64,000 nucleotides of DNA from Histomonas meleagridis (lineage: Eukaryota; Parabasalia; Tritrichomonadida; Dientamoebidae). Shown here in pieces: positions 1 to 11,808 of the stretch (the stretch's first letter is position 1; each line of letters opens with the position of its first letter). The stretch spans positions 1-64,000 of the forward strand of contig WSYJ01000052.1 of NCBI GenBank assembly GCA_020186115.1. Reading direction: 5' to 3'. The position numbers were made by a program, and so were the translations under genes. The notes beneath the pieces are model-generated. The model was not told the origin of the DNA. It saw only the letters and a list, made by a program, of their open reading frames with translations, and did no database searches.

Positions 1-22
1 TAGTTAGTTAGTTAGTTAGTTT
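1..22. repeat. TAGT tetranucleotide repeat
   Basis: About five TAGT units open the window. It is a simple repeat. It is not the TTAGGG-type telomere unit, because no GGG follows. Confidence 0.6.
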
Positions 23-148
23 GTCATGCCTCACACATTTTAAATATAAATGTCATCATGAATTTAAATATATTTTATTACTTTCAATCAAAACCAACCG
101 ATTTATGATAATTCAATCGATTTTAGCCGTTCATCCTTTAGTTTATGT

Positions 149-193
149 AGCGCGGCTTGAAGCGAGCGTATCACGCGAAGCTTCAATAGCGCT
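149..193. repeat. Imperfect GC-richer hairpin at the tail of orfA copy 1
   Basis: AGCGCGGCTTGAAGC at 149-163 pairs imperfectly with GCTTCAATAGCGCT at 180-193. A GT dinucleotide run follows. It lies where orfA copy 1 stops resembling copy 2 (near 240), so it may mark a rearrangement junction or a 3' signal. Function unknown. Confidence 0.4.
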
Positions 194-596
194 CTGTGTG
201 TGTGTGTTTGATAGCATTAACTAACAAATCATTTATACTAACGTTATTATTTTCTTCATTGATTTTAATGAATTCTTCATATATAGTTAATATATTATTA
301 ATATTACTAAACATTTGATTTAGATAAGCATTATTCATTATATTAGATCCTGTAATAATATCACTTACTATAATATCGTTTGTTAAAATAAGACCTTTGA
401 TACTGAAATCTAGAAAATTAATTATTAAATGATTTCTTACGTAAATACATATGAATGATTTATCTACATTATTAATCGTTAATGAACATATTCCATTAGA
501 AAGAGTATCGGAAGTCTTACTATGATTATAATATACTACACTATTTTTATTCATTAAAGATTTAAGTATAGTTTCAATTCTATTAGATTCAATCAT
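183..596 (-). CDS. orfA copy 1, unknown protein of the decayed Maverick-like element
   Basis: A 137-residue reading frame starting MIESNRIETILK. I do not recognise the family. It is clearly related to the frame at 11408-11769: both share the stretches NGICSLTI and SDIITGSNIMNNAYL and a closing KINEENNNV. The start is well placed, with only 17 bases to the start of orfB on the other strand, so the pair probably shares a bidirectional promoter. The last 20 or so residues (after NNNV) have no match in copy 2 and end in a GT-repeat and hairpin region, so the original C-terminus may be lost. It is probably a structural or accessory gene of the element. Confidence 0.5.
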   Translation of the reverse strand: MIESNRIETILKSLMNKNSVVYYNHSKTSDTLSNGICSLTINNVDKSFICIYVRNHLIINFLDFSIKGLILTNDIIVSDIITGSNIMNNAYLNQMFSNINNILTIYEEFIKINEENNNVSINDLLVNAIKHTHTERY

Positions 597-613
597 ATTT
601 TATTCTAATTAAA

Positions 614-1069
614 ATGAGAACTGAAAAACAACTTACTACTCATGCATCAGAATTATCTATAGAAGAAAATCATACTAATTTAGATATTGAAAAATATGAA
701 AGTAATCTAACTAATGTAAATATAAATAATGGTTATACATTCCGTTATCCACAACGTTGGTTAGAATCTCCTAGTCAAAATAAAGTAGTTGGAATAAGAC
801 GTTTAGAAATCATTCCTACTTCACATGTAATTGCATTTAAATGTATTGTAAATAAAGGAGATGAAGAACAAAAAGAAACTATAGTTAGTATTCAAATAAT
901 GAGTCATAATAATTTATTCGAAGTAATTATCTATTTGATCGATTCTCTTAATGCTGCGTTTAATGATAATGATTATAAACTGGTGAAAATTATTCGGCAT
1001 TATTGTTATTTACGGAAAACATTCAAAATTATTCAATTTCCGTGTAAAATATTCAAAAAGTCTAATTGA
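614..1069 (+). pseudogene. orfB copy 1, truncated by a transposon
   Basis: The first 120 or so residues match orfB copy 2 at 11809. Shared stretches are SELSIEEN, YPQRWLESPSQNKVVGIRRL and IQIMSHN. The match stops near base 975. From there the frame runs into the IS481-like element, whose repeat supplies the tail ending IIQFPCKIFKK. The rest of orfB is not found on the far side of the element, so the locus was rearranged as well as interrupted. The YPQRWLESPS core and alternating hydrophobic strands suggest a beta-rich protein. A capsid-associated role is a guess from context. Start: the first ATG, 17 bases from the divergent orfA start. Confidence 0.6.
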
Positions 1070-1247
1070 ATACGTAAATGGTCCCTCGTATTTGAATTGA
1101 CAAGGCTTTGTTCGGCTGTATATCCATACAATTTGAATTTTGTTTCTTTGCTGTTTATCAGATGGACAGAAAACATTCGAAATTATTCAATTCTGGTATA
1201 TAGTATTGAATATCTTTAATAAAAAAACTCATAATAAAACAATGTAA

Positions 1248-1306
1248 GGTTTTGATCGTCATGCATTGAAAAAGCTCTGCTTTTTCAATGTATGACGATC
1301 AAAACC
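1248..1306. repeat. Long hairpin inside the IS481-like element
   Basis: Two 27-base arms (1248-1274 and 1280-1306) pair with one G/A difference that still allows a G-U pair in RNA. The loop is 5 bases. It lies in the 3' non-coding side of the transposase and could be a terminator or a recombination structure. Confidence 0.75.
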
Positions 1307-1462
1307 GCATTCGCAAAAATATTTTATTAAAAACAATTAAACAATTATATTTTTTTTAATAATTTGTAAAAAAATTTATGAACAGTCAACATATACAAAA
1401 AATTAAACCTTCCGGTGAATTCAATTTGGTGGGTTGAATAATTTTGTTTGACCATCAACAGT

Positions 1463-2405
1463 TCACATTGCGGGAATTGTTGAGTTGTAGTAATTTCCTT
1501 GATTGTATCGCTGAATAGGAGTCATGTGTATTTTTCTTCTATCGACGGTTATTTGATAAAGACCCATATGCGGCATATCGTTGTAGACCGTTACCCAATT
1601 TTTTAATTCTTCAGGTGTAGTACAGTTATCCGCTGTACTCCTAAACCGTTCGCACTTGCCGTTTTGCTAAGGGGTTCTTCACTTGTGTTAGAACAATTTT
1701 TATCCCATTGGAATCACAAAATTCATTAAAATGACCTTTAAATTCAGTACCATTATCGGTCCATATACAATATGGACGGTTATGATATTGAATTGCGATT
1801 TCGAGAACGGTTTTAAGAACGTCGGAATCTTTTGTTGGAATCAATTCATGATGAAAAATATACCTTGAATAGTCATCAATAAATGCTACAAGATATTGAC
1901 CACCAAAGTGGTGAAGATCGGTGTGCCATATTAAATCGGGGTTATCGGCTTCGTATCGGCACCGTTGTTTTTGAGGAACTTGACTCGGTTTTGTATATTT
2001 CAAAAGATAATTACTCTTTAAGGTCTTATATACCATATTATGAGTAATCTTTTTGAATAATTGGTTATTAAGAGCTTTTGCAACGAGTTGTTCATAAATT
2101 TTGCTTGCTCCCATTCCCGATTCTTTTTGCACCGATAGTATCGTTCCTCTAAACTGCTCCAAGATAACGGTCTCTCTTCTTCCTCTTCGGAAATCGACTT
2201 TTAGCCCCAGTTTTTCAAAACCTCTTTTAATAGCTCCTGGGCTGACAATTTGAGTCCGTATGCGCGTGAACCCTGACCTGTCCTTTTGTACTATTTTGGC
2301 ATTTTTGGAGGCTTCCATTAATGTCGTAACTCCGTTTTCGATGTCAACGGCAGTTTGAATGAGCCAATCAGTATCAAATTGCATTGCTTTTCTTCCAGCT
2401 TTCAT
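1463..2405 (-). pseudogene. IS481/rve-type DDE transposase, frameshifted
   Basis: The intact part (254 residues, MKAGRKAMQF start) carries an N-terminal DNA-binding region and the first two catalytic aspartates of the RNase H-like integrase fold, in WHTDLHHF and WTDNGTEF. At about 1655 the frame slips just before the position of the third acidic residue. The other frame then continues with an NGK.ERF-type motif holding the expected glutamate, and ends at 1463. A stop codon also lies in that frame near the join. Without the glutamate the long ORF cannot be active. Family: IS3/IS481-like integrases, known from bacteria and from some protist transposons. Confidence 0.75.
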
Positions 2406-2887
2406 TTTTAAAAATGATTGTATAATTTATTTATTATTGATATTGAAATATTTTCAATTTATTAAAATTTTGATGTGAATTTCGATTTATTTTTATTTTT
2501 CAATACTTTATACCGAAATTGAATAATTTCGAATGTTATCTGTCCAGATGGTAGACACATCAAATTCATTGACACTTTTGCCATCGATAAAGTAACCAAA
2601 TATACATTTAAATTATTTTGAATAGTTTATTTACGAAAATTGAATAATTTCGAATCTTTTCTGTCCATCTGGTAAACAGCAAAAATTCATATTATTTTGC
2701 CACTTTCCTTTATCCGTAACCCCCGACCATTTAACTGCTGTATTTCCACTTTTTGAATACTTTACACGGAAATTGAATAATTCCGAATCTTTTACGTCTA
2801 CAACAGTATATATTAGAATTTAGCTGTTGTATAGTTAACCCGTAGCCTTTATTTTTAACGGTGATTTTGTTGAAATCTTTTGTGTTA

Positions 2888-5837
2888 TGTATCCGGCACA
2901 TGTGCCAGACAAAATTGGCATTCCAGAGCCCAGACCCCAAAATGAGTTTTTTTGCTTTCTGCTTTTCATAAAAATAATATACAAAAATAATCTCAATAAT
3001 ATATATAATATATAATTTATAATTTTACTGGTATATCATCTTCATCTTCATCCTCTAATAACTTATCAGAATATAACTTGTAATCAATAATAGCACTTAT
3101 ATCAGGTATCTGTTCTCTTGGTTTTGACACATATTTTCTAACTTGATTGGTTGATACATTAATATAATTATAGTATAAATCAGGTTGTTCATCAATTATT
3201 TTTTGATATTGATTTGATCTAATACGTTTGGTATCACAAGTTGCATTTAATTTCCTTGCTAAACCAGTTGATTTATAACCATCTACATGTATATCATCTA
3301 ATGCAATACCATATTTAAATTCATTATTATTATCAACAATATATCTATCTACATGATTCAAATCTAAGTATTGTCTTTCTAATTGTATATTATATTGTGT
3401 ATTAGTATCAGCATTAATTTCTCTAATTAATTTTTCGAAATTAAAATCTTTAACATCTATTTGTGTTAACATATAATGTAATAATAATTCCATGTATTCT
3501 TTGTTATAAGTTCCTTGTTTTACAGGTTGTATTGGGTTACATGAATTATCAAAATATTCATCATCACCACACTTGCTATTATTAGTTTTATAATATATTA
3601 ATCTTTTATCTCCTTTCTCTTCTTGTACAGGATTAGGATTATTAATTGTCATTGAATAATTAGCCCAAGAATGTATTTCTATCTGATCTACTCCTTTAGT
3701 TTCTTGAACAGTCTTTTTCTGTGTTAATTTACCCTTGATTCTACCTAAATATTTGAATTTTTCAGTAGCTTCTGGCGGTTCATTAATATTAATAACTAAA
3801 TGTCTACCTATTAAACCATTGAGTTTACCAAATACTCTATCTAAATCATCAACATTTGCTAATGAAAAATTCCCTCATAATTCACAGAATACCTCTACAG
3901 GAAATGACTTCCCAGACCCTTGAGCACCATAAATTATAGGCATACTTCAATTTTTAACAGTAATATTTTGAAATATATTTGCCCACCATTTCATGAGATA
4001 ATCATATTTTTTCTCATTATTATTGCAAATAATAGTTTTAATATGGTTTAATAATAATTCTAATACTGTGAAATCATTACTATCAGATTTAATTATATTT
4101 AAATCCTTGAAAGATATTAATAATATTTTCATCATAACCCTTATATAATTTTGCTTCTCGATAGATAAAATATTTAGAATATTTATATATTATTTGATAT
4201 AATGTGATTTCATTATTAAATCCTTATAAGGATAATTTATCTCTGATCTTTGTTATAGAAGTTTCTCTAACATATATCTGTTCATTCCTAATTTTCTTGA
4301 TATAAACTCTTTTCAACAAAACCTATAACTCCTCTTAAGTCATTTAATAATTTTCTAATATCATCTATAGAATAACTTTTTGAAATTAATTCTTCGAAAG
4401 TCCAATTACTGTTATTAATATTTATAGTTGTATCAATAGAATTAGTATATTTATTGAGATACTCAATTTTAATGCTTTCTGGCGAATGTTTAACTAATGA
4501 GAAAAACCACGTATCATTATACTCTTATTTATAATAATTATTTAATATATTATCTATTGATGTTTCTACATTGTGTTTATGTTCTCCCTTAGAATACCAT
4601 TTTATTAAGTTTCCTCTTAAAAAATCTTTATTATAAGAAGGATGATATAACGGTGATAATGTTGACATATATGTATCAAACTTAGGTGAGAAATTATTCA
4701 AAAATTCTTGCATCTCATCATTACCAAATTTAATTAAAACATCATTTAACTAAACATCATTTATTTTTGTAGCATTTGACTTATTTTCTTTTTTAATTAA
4801 TCTGGTTTCTTTTAATTGTTGTGTTTTATTAATAATTTCGTTAGAAACATCTTTCCATTGAGATCTATTGATAATAGGTTCATTACCTCTTATTTGAACT
4901 ATTTGTGTAGAAGGCTTCTTATTATTAATTATATACCCATGATTTATCTTATTTTTATCATCATTTTCTTTAAATATTTTATCATATAAAACGTGTCTAA
5001 ATACTTGTCTTTTATTTAATCTATAAACATTTGGATCACATAATTTGTAACAGTGTATTTGTAAAAACCTTTCTTAGTAGTATGTTTCATTATTTCGATT
5101 AATTCTGATGTATTAATACAAGTGTCATAATACACAACATGCATTGATAAATAATGGTCATCATTTTCAATATATCTAAATCCATATTTTTCCATATCCT
5201 TATTATTACAATATCCACCAATAGGATATTCACCAAATACTTGTTTCAATGAATCTAGCCAATCGATAACATTATTATATTCATTCATCAGATTTAATAC
5301 TATCAAAATCAAAATATAGATGTACATATTCTTGTTTTATAATAAATTCATTAAAACCTTTTGTAAAATCATATTCATCAACATCTTCAAATGAAATTTC
5401 ATTTGGGACCCAATTATTTGGATAACCAAACTTAATACCATATTTTATTTTATTCATATTTTTATTTTTATCAAAAGAATTAGGCGTAGAAACAAGCATT
5501 TCATCGCTATCATATATAATAATTTCGTTTAGTGTATTATCGATAATTTCAAATCCTTGACTCATCTTATTTTTATACAAAATATAAAAATCGATTTTTC
5601 AAAAACAGATCTAAAAATTCAAAGATGGAATAACACCTCTGGTATTTTTGTTTGTTTTGCAGCAAAAATTTAATGATAAATTCTGCAAAAAGCAGAAGCA
5701 TGAAAAAAAACACATCAAAAAGACTATAAATTCACACTAATTCATTGATATTTTGGTCGGAAAGCAGAAAGCAAAAAATCTCATTTTGTGGTCTGGGCTT
5801 TGAAATGCCAATTTAATCTGGCACATGTGCCGGATAC
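2888..5837 (-). mobile_element. 2.95 kb unit bounded by 78-base inverted repeats, carrying a primase-helicase
   Basis: The left repeat (2888-2965) and right repeat (5761-5837) match at roughly nine positions in ten. Both read, from outside in, TGTATCCGGCACATGTGCC, then an AATTGGCATT block, then CCCAGACC, then GCTTTCTGCTTT. They enclose one gene, the primase-SF3 helicase pseudogene. This looks like a self-contained small replicon or transposon inside a larger Maverick-like element. It could instead be an internal inverted repeat left by a rearrangement. No target duplication was seen. Confidence 0.6.
3017..5565 (-). pseudogene. Archaeo-eukaryotic primase fused to D5-like SF3 helicase, broken
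   Basis: Fragments in order along the minus strand rebuild one gene plan. Near 5300 lies the primase metal site HLYFDFDS. Near 5150 lies HYLSMHVVY (S-x-H motif). Near 5030 lies a DPNVY...FR motif. At about 3925 lies a Walker A loop, GAQGSGKS. At about 3795 lies an NINEPPEATEKF block in the Walker B region. At about 3640 lies a TINNPN motif-C-like block. This is the AEP-SF3 helicase replication protein of NCLDVs, virophages and polinton-like viruses. At least two in-frame TGA codons, further stops and several frameshifts inactivate it. The start is chosen at the ATG at 5565 (MSQGFEI), since the longer frame begins with TTG. Confidence 0.75.
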
Positions 5838-5906
5838 AAAAACACTATAAAAATAGCTTAAATCATTGTAACAATATGCTTATACAAAGATACATATATT
5901 CAGACT

Positions 5907-6107
5907 TTATGTATATAATGCTTGTGCACTAGCTGGTAAATCTTTATTATCATTATCATTGTAATCATCATTTTCAAACAATCTTTGAAAACGAATAGGT
6001 AATAAATATTTATTATCAAGGTCTCCATCACATATTCTTTTTGCTATATTATATAAATAATGCATAGGTGAATTAAAGCCAGGATATTTAGTTACTAATA
6101 ACACCAT
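5907..6107 (-). CDS. Small unknown protein of the decayed element
   Basis: A 66-residue frame starting MVLLVTKYPGFNSPMHYLYN. No family recognised. It is rich in D/N near the C-terminus, as are other proteins of this element. It lies between the right repeat of the primase-helicase unit and the next minus-strand frame, on the same strand as the fibre gene. It may be a fragment of a longer gene. Confidence 0.35.
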   Translation of the reverse strand: MVLLVTKYPGFNSPMHYLYNIAKRICDGDLDNKYLLPIRFQRLFENDDYNDNDNKDLPASAQALYT

Positions 6108-6158
6108 TATATTTATTAATTTTTATAAATATTTCATCTTAGTCTTATTAGTAATAGG

Positions 6159-6479
6159 TCAATAATTTTTTAAATGATCTTTAAACTTATATTCATATAC
6201 CTGTTGTATAGCGTTTAATATATCTAACTTATTATCTAAATAAGATGTAGTGAGTTCTTCTCTTGTATGATATGGTTTGATATTATGAACTGATTTATTA
6301 GTAAGCTTATCATTTACAATAACTATTTCAACTGCATCAAAAAAAACACTAAAAACTGTAATTAATATTTTATCTTGGTTTTTAGCTTTATTATATTCAT
6401 AATCATATGATATGACAGGAATATTATCACCTTGATATAATCTCTTTAGCATATCTTCGAATGATTCAAAGGTATACAT
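6159..6479 (-). CDS. Unknown 106-residue protein of the decayed element
   Basis: It starts MYTFESFEDMLKRLYQGD and ends at a clean stop. Predicted to be a small mixed alpha/beta acidic protein with no signal peptide or membrane segment. Not recognised. It lies about 60 bases downstream of the fibre gene on the same strand, suggesting a late-gene cluster. Codon use is as AT-rich as its neighbours. Confidence 0.45.
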   Translation of the reverse strand: MYTFESFEDMLKRLYQGDNIPVISYDYEYNKAKNQDKILITVFSVFFDAVEIVIVNDKLTNKSVHNIKPYHTREELTTSYLDNKLDILNAIQQVYEYKFKDHLKNY

Positions 6480-6536
6480 CCTTATATTTTATACAGAATA
6501 AAAATATATTTTATTAAAAACACTATATAGAGATAT

Positions 6537-9500
6537 TTATCCTTCAAATACAGCTACTGTATTATCATCTATTACAGCTGTAATCTTACCAATAATCATA
6601 CTGTTTATTTTTGTTGTTAATATAGTATTATCATTTAATACAGTTCCATCATATAGTATTATATCACCAATATTATATTTACTGCTATCATTAACTTTAG
6701 AATAATAATCACCATTGGTAGCAAAATCTATAGTATTTTGATTAATACTTATATCTTGTTTAATAGTATCTCCTATTAGAAATATTTCATTTAAATGATG
6801 CTTATTAACACAAATACCAATAAACTCTTTATATAAACCACTACTTTTAACAGATGATATACAGTTAGTAGAATCTGTTGTAGAAATATATTTATAAGTC
6901 CCATTTTCATTAACTAATTTATGAACATTACCTGTTATAAATACTGGTTTTCCAACAATAATATTATCAATATTATCATTTTCAGAAATAGGGCTATTAT
7001 TAGTTATTGTTTTATTCATTTGTCCACTTCCACTGCTTGATATTATTGCTACTCTATACTGACTATCAGAATAGTGCCAAAATCCTAATTCATTTTGATA
7101 AGAAGCTATCCGCCAAGTATATGTTCCTGGTGCTGCTGTTGATTGATCATGATATACGAAATCTACAAATCTACCAGTTCTTAATACAGCATTTTGATAA
7201 GGAACTATATCATTTGGTTCATGGGTATTAGAACTAGGTGTAAAAGTTGATGGTTTATCAGTAATATCATTATAACTATGAGTATGACCATTTACTGAAA
7301 AATAACTTACATTAATATTATTAATAGAATTACAATTTATATTACCATTATTTACATTAAAACTAATATTACCATCATTATTACTAAGTTTACCAAAATA
7401 CATAGTATTACCAGAAGTTCTTATTCTCCAACTATAATCACTATCATCATTACTATCATGAAAATCAATATACTGTCCAACTTCCATAACACCATCACTT
7501 TTAATAGTAGCTATACAAGGTAAAGTGTTTAAATAATTTCCTGCTGAAGAACCGTTATTAATATAATAATTGTTAATTTTACCATTAATAGTAGTAATAT
7601 CATTATTAAATTCTGTATGAATATGATTATTTAAAGAAAAAATTATCAACAGGTATATCATTAATATACTTTACTTCTAGATTACCATATATTTTTAAAT
7701 CGTTATTAATGATATTATGAGTATGATATATTAGACAAAAGTTATCAACATCTATATTATTAATATAATTACAATTTATATTATCGTTAACAATTAATTA
7801 TTATTAAATTCTGTATGATTGCTTAGTGCAAAGTTATCAGTGACAATATTATTAATAGTATTACATCGAATATTACCGTTAACAGTTAAATTATTAGCAA
7901 TAGTGTTGTGAGTATGATTTAATAAAGAATATTTATCATCATGGTTATGTGTTGTTAAAGAACATTCACTATGAGTATGATTTATTAATGAATATTTATC
8001 ATCATGGTTATGTGTTGTTAAAGTTTATTCACTATGAGCATGATCTATTAATGAATATTTATCATCATGGTTATGTGTTAATAAAAAAATTTTATCAGTG
8101 TCAATGCCATAAATGCTATTACAACTAATATTACCGTTTATAAATATACTTACATAATTACCATCACAAACTTTGAATCTTAAACAAGTATCAATATTAT
8201 CATCAGAACCTACGTAATGTTCTATTACGCTACAATCATCTCCATAAGGTAATACGCCTATTTCCATTCTGATAGAATCACTCGGCACTGCATTAGTTCT
8301 ATGAATAAACAATCCTTTATAAATATTTGTATCGTCTGAATATTTACTACAATCAATATTGATATTACATCTTGCTGTTAAAATTTCACATGAAATATCA
8401 TTACCTACTAATAAATCTTGTTCAATCTTGATCCAATCACCATATTCATTATATGATATATCTGTCAAAGCCTTAATTATATCGTTCAGATTATCATTAA
8501 TTAAATATTGATCATGAGTATGAGTTGTTAAAAAAAAGTTATCAACAGGTATATTATTAACAGTATCAACTTCTATATTACCATTCACTTTTAAATCTTA
8601 ATTTATATTAATATATATTTCGTAAATATCTTCTTCCTCAGTAGTATCTATATTCTCCTTATTATAACTAATACCAGTTAATTTATTATTTATGTTAGAT
8701 ATATAATTACTAATAACAGATAATTCATCTAAATCAATACTATTAATATTATTACATTTTATATCATCATTAACTTTTCAATCTTGGTTAATATTAGTAT
8801 ATATTTCATAAACATCCTCTTCCTCTTCTTCATTAATAATAGTATCAATTAAATTATTATGATAAGTAATACCAGTATAATTATTTAAATCAGAACTTAT
8901 TAAGTAATATTCATGAGTATGATTAATAAATCTTCTATATATTTGACAACCAACTAATAGCATACCTAATTTATTAGTTCTCTGTTATTTAGACACATCT
9001 TTATAATAATACTTCAAATTTTTAAAAATTACATCCATTTCAGGAAACAGATTTATTAAATAATTATATTCATTAAAACTATTATCGATATCAGTGTCAT
9101 CTGGGCCTTCTAAATCATTTAAATTCTCATCTGTTGATATATCATATTTATCAAAAACAACGCTTCTTACAATTGGAATTGGTATATAACCTCTTTCTCC
9201 AGTAAATACATTTTTCAATCTACTTATTAACGACATTGCCCAGGAACTATTTTCGATACTGTAATATACTTTAGCGGCAAGTTCAGCAAACTCTGCTAAT
9301 GACATAGCTACTGAAAACGCGTCTAATAAATACTCTAGCCAATTCTCCTTATATCCTTCACCATCTTCTCCAGGTGCACCTGTCAATAGTTCTTGTATTT
9401 CATCATCATCTATAATCATTTGTTTTGTTAAATAGTATTCAGAAGTTAATACTCCATCAACATTAACTATCCCATAAGTATGTCCACTATCTTCTTACAT

Positions 9501-10513
9501 GATACTATTACCATTAGAAAAATTAATTAATATATTGTTTCCTGTGATACCATCTTCTGTAGTATTATCATAAGTTGATATATTAACACCATTCTCAGAT
9601 AATATTACATCAAATATAGTTAAAATACCATCTTCTATGAGAGCTATATTATAAGTATCAATTTCATTAATTTTACCATTGATAATAAGATTTTAATTAA
9701 TTAATGTGTATTTTTCATAAATATCCTCCTCTTCGTTATTATCATTAACAATTGTTTCTATATAATCTTCGTTATAATAAATACCAGTAGTATTGTAATG
9801 AGTATTATTATTTAAAGAAAAGTTATCAACAGGTATATTATTAACTGTATTACAAGTAACATTACCATTAACTATTAAATCTTGATTAATATTAGTATAT
9901 ATTTCATAGATATCATCTTCCTCTTCGTTTTCATTAATAATTGTATCTATATAATCTTCATTATAAGTAATACCAGTTAATTTATTATTAATATTATCTA
10001 AATTAGCAATTGTTAAATAATCATCATGTATATGATCTATTAATGAATATCTATCATCATGGTTATGTGTTGTTAAAGAAAAGTTATTGACAGATATGTT
10101 ATTAATACTATTTGCTGTTATATTACCATTATCACTAAAACTCATTGTAGAACCACCTTTTGCTCGAAAACTCAGTGTATCAGTTAAAGCTCTAATTCTC
10201 CAAGTATTATCTTTATTATAATCATTACTATTATGAAAATCAATATATTCTCCTACTTCCATAACACCATCACTTTTAATGATAACTATACAAAATATCG
10301 TTATTATTGCATTAGGTTCACCGCCAATATTGTTACCAATATAATATCCGTTATAACTACTTGCTACTAAAGAGCCGTTAACAAGTAAATCGTTATCAAT
10401 TATTTCGTGTGAATGGTTTATTAATGAATATCTATCATCATGAGTATGGTTCTTCAAAGCGAAATCTTCTGTAGAATAGCCGTTAATAGTTTCTATCAAT
10501 AAATTACTTATGC
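6537..10513 (-). pseudogene. Giant phage-fibre-like protein, decayed
   Basis: A series of minus-strand fragments (10513-9693, 9419-8985, 8963-8778, 8588-8025, 7661-6537) belongs to one repetitive gene of roughly 1300 codons. Repeats combine a NSINNI.VDNF spacer with THNHDDRYSLIDHTH-type His-x-His blocks, as in long tail fibres of bacteriophages. A middle part (8985-9419) with LTGAPGEDGEG is different. The C-terminal 130 residues (from GKPVFITGN) match the C-terminus of the fibre in the intact Maverick (GLPVFLTGN). Several breaks turn Gln or Trp-like positions into TAA or TGA. The 5' end is cut off by the element at 10514. Probable role: receptor-binding or spike fibre of a virion. Confidence 0.7.
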
Positions 10514-11407
10514 TACAGCTGTTTGCTTTTTGTTTGGCTTGCTTCACAAAAGTAAATGTCCGAGATTGAGAAGTTTACAAATGCTTTACAAAACAAATGT
10601 CTTGCTAAACGTTTAAATTGTCTACCACCCTAAAATAAATATCTTGCTTCACAAAAGTAAATATACAAAATCGAGAAGTTTACGAATGCTCTCGTAAAAA
10701 AATATCTTGCTTTACAAAAGTAAATGTCTCGCTTAATAAAAATAAATATCTGCATTTTTGAATTGTTTATTTTTCATTATGAATGGTCTTAAAGAGTGCA
10801 TTTTCATAATGAATACTCAATATAAAAAATTAAATTATATACAAATATTAAAACATTAATTATAATATCTATGTTCATCGAAAAATATCAAAAAACCAAA
10901 TATTTAAAAAAAATGTATAATTATATTATTTGATTTATAATTTTTAAAAAAAATCAATGCTCAAAATAATATATATATCATCATAGATATGTCTTATGAA
11001 TTCAAAATGTTTTTGCTAAAATATATAGAGAGAAAAGGTAAATTTAATTTGGTGCTCATAACACCTGTACCCCTATATAGCAAAAAAATAATTAAGACAC
11101 AAATAATTCATATTAAGTGTTGTGTCAAATTTATTTTTATTCAATTTTTGGATGTTGACTTTTGTGAAGCAAGACACTTTTTTTTACAGCGTCACTTTTT
11201 TGCCAATTACTTTTGTGAAGCAAGAGAATTTTTTGATAGGATAGACATTTTTTTTGTAAAGCATATGTAAATATCTCAATACCAGAAATTTACTTATCCG
11301 AAGCAAGACAATGTTTTTGTTAAGCAGATGATTTATTTTGTAGATGTGTCACTTTTTCGGATATTTACTTTTTGTAAAACAAGCCAAACAAATAGCAAAC
11401 AGCTGTA
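10514..11407. mobile_element. Non-autonomous mariner-like element, 894 bases
   Basis: Terminal inverted repeats of about 50 bases begin TACAGCTGTTTGCT at both ends. They share TGTTTGGCTTG and a GTAAATRTCCGA block. A TA at each outer edge would fit a Tc1/mariner-type TA target duplication. Inside are further copies of CTTGCTTCACAAAAGTAAAT-like motifs pointing inward from both sides. No transposase is visible; the frame at 10989-11270 is read-through of repeats. It cut the fibre gene from the orfA/orfB pair. Confidence 0.6.
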
Positions 11408-11769
11408 ACATTATTATTTTCTTCATTAATTTTAACAAATTCTTCATATAGAGTCAATACTTTATCAATATCACTAAACATTTGAATTAAATAAGCATTA
11501 TTCATAATATTTGATCCTGTAATAATATCACTTACTAATATATCATTTATTAAAACAAGATTTTTAATGCTGTTATCTAAAGGATTAATTATTATACGAT
11601 TTTTTCCATAAGTATATATAAATGATTTATCTATACTATCTATCGTTAATGAACATATACCATTGCTAATAGTATCTGCTGTTTTGCTATGATTAGAATA
11701 TACAACACTATTTTAATTTAATAATAATTTTACTATATTTTCTAATATTTCGTATTGTTGAAGTGTCAT
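11408..11769 (-). pseudogene. orfA copy 2, nonsense codon and lost C-terminus
   Basis: Starts MTLQQYEILEN. After 18 codons it meets a stop where copy 1 has a lysine (AAA to TAA). The rest stays readable in frame and matches copy 1 through NGICSLTI and GSNIMNNAYL to the NEENNNV end, where the mariner-like element is inserted. Function unknown. It is divergent from orfB copy 2, with 39 bases between start codons. Confidence 0.6.
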
Positions 11770-11808
11770 TTTATTATATAATAAATGAATATTTTTATTG
11801 TTAATAAA

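Larger units (their letters stand above)
1010..2797 (-). mobile_element. IS481-like transposon with nested inverted repeats
   Basis: The outer repeat at about 1011-1060 (containing TTCAATTTCCGTGTAAA) returns inverted at about 2750-2797. A second pair, with the core CAGATGGACAGAAAA, lies at about 1145-1200 and, inverted, at about 2635-2690. A further inverted copy sits near 2511-2555. The element encodes one broken transposase (1463-2405) and a 27-base-arm hairpin (1248-1306). It is inserted in orfB copy 1. The exact ends are uncertain because several copies of a similar 45-base unit are stacked at each side. Confidence 0.65.

Noticed and set aside
1-22. Telomere end
   Set aside because: TAGT units lack the G-run of telomeric repeats, and the run is only about 20 bases.
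3735-3923. 62-residue plus-strand ORF
   Set aside because: It is the antisense of the helicase Walker A region.
10989-11270. 93-residue ORF in the mariner-like element
   Set aside because: Its CEARxFF repeats are translations of the subterminal DNA repeat; no transposase motif.
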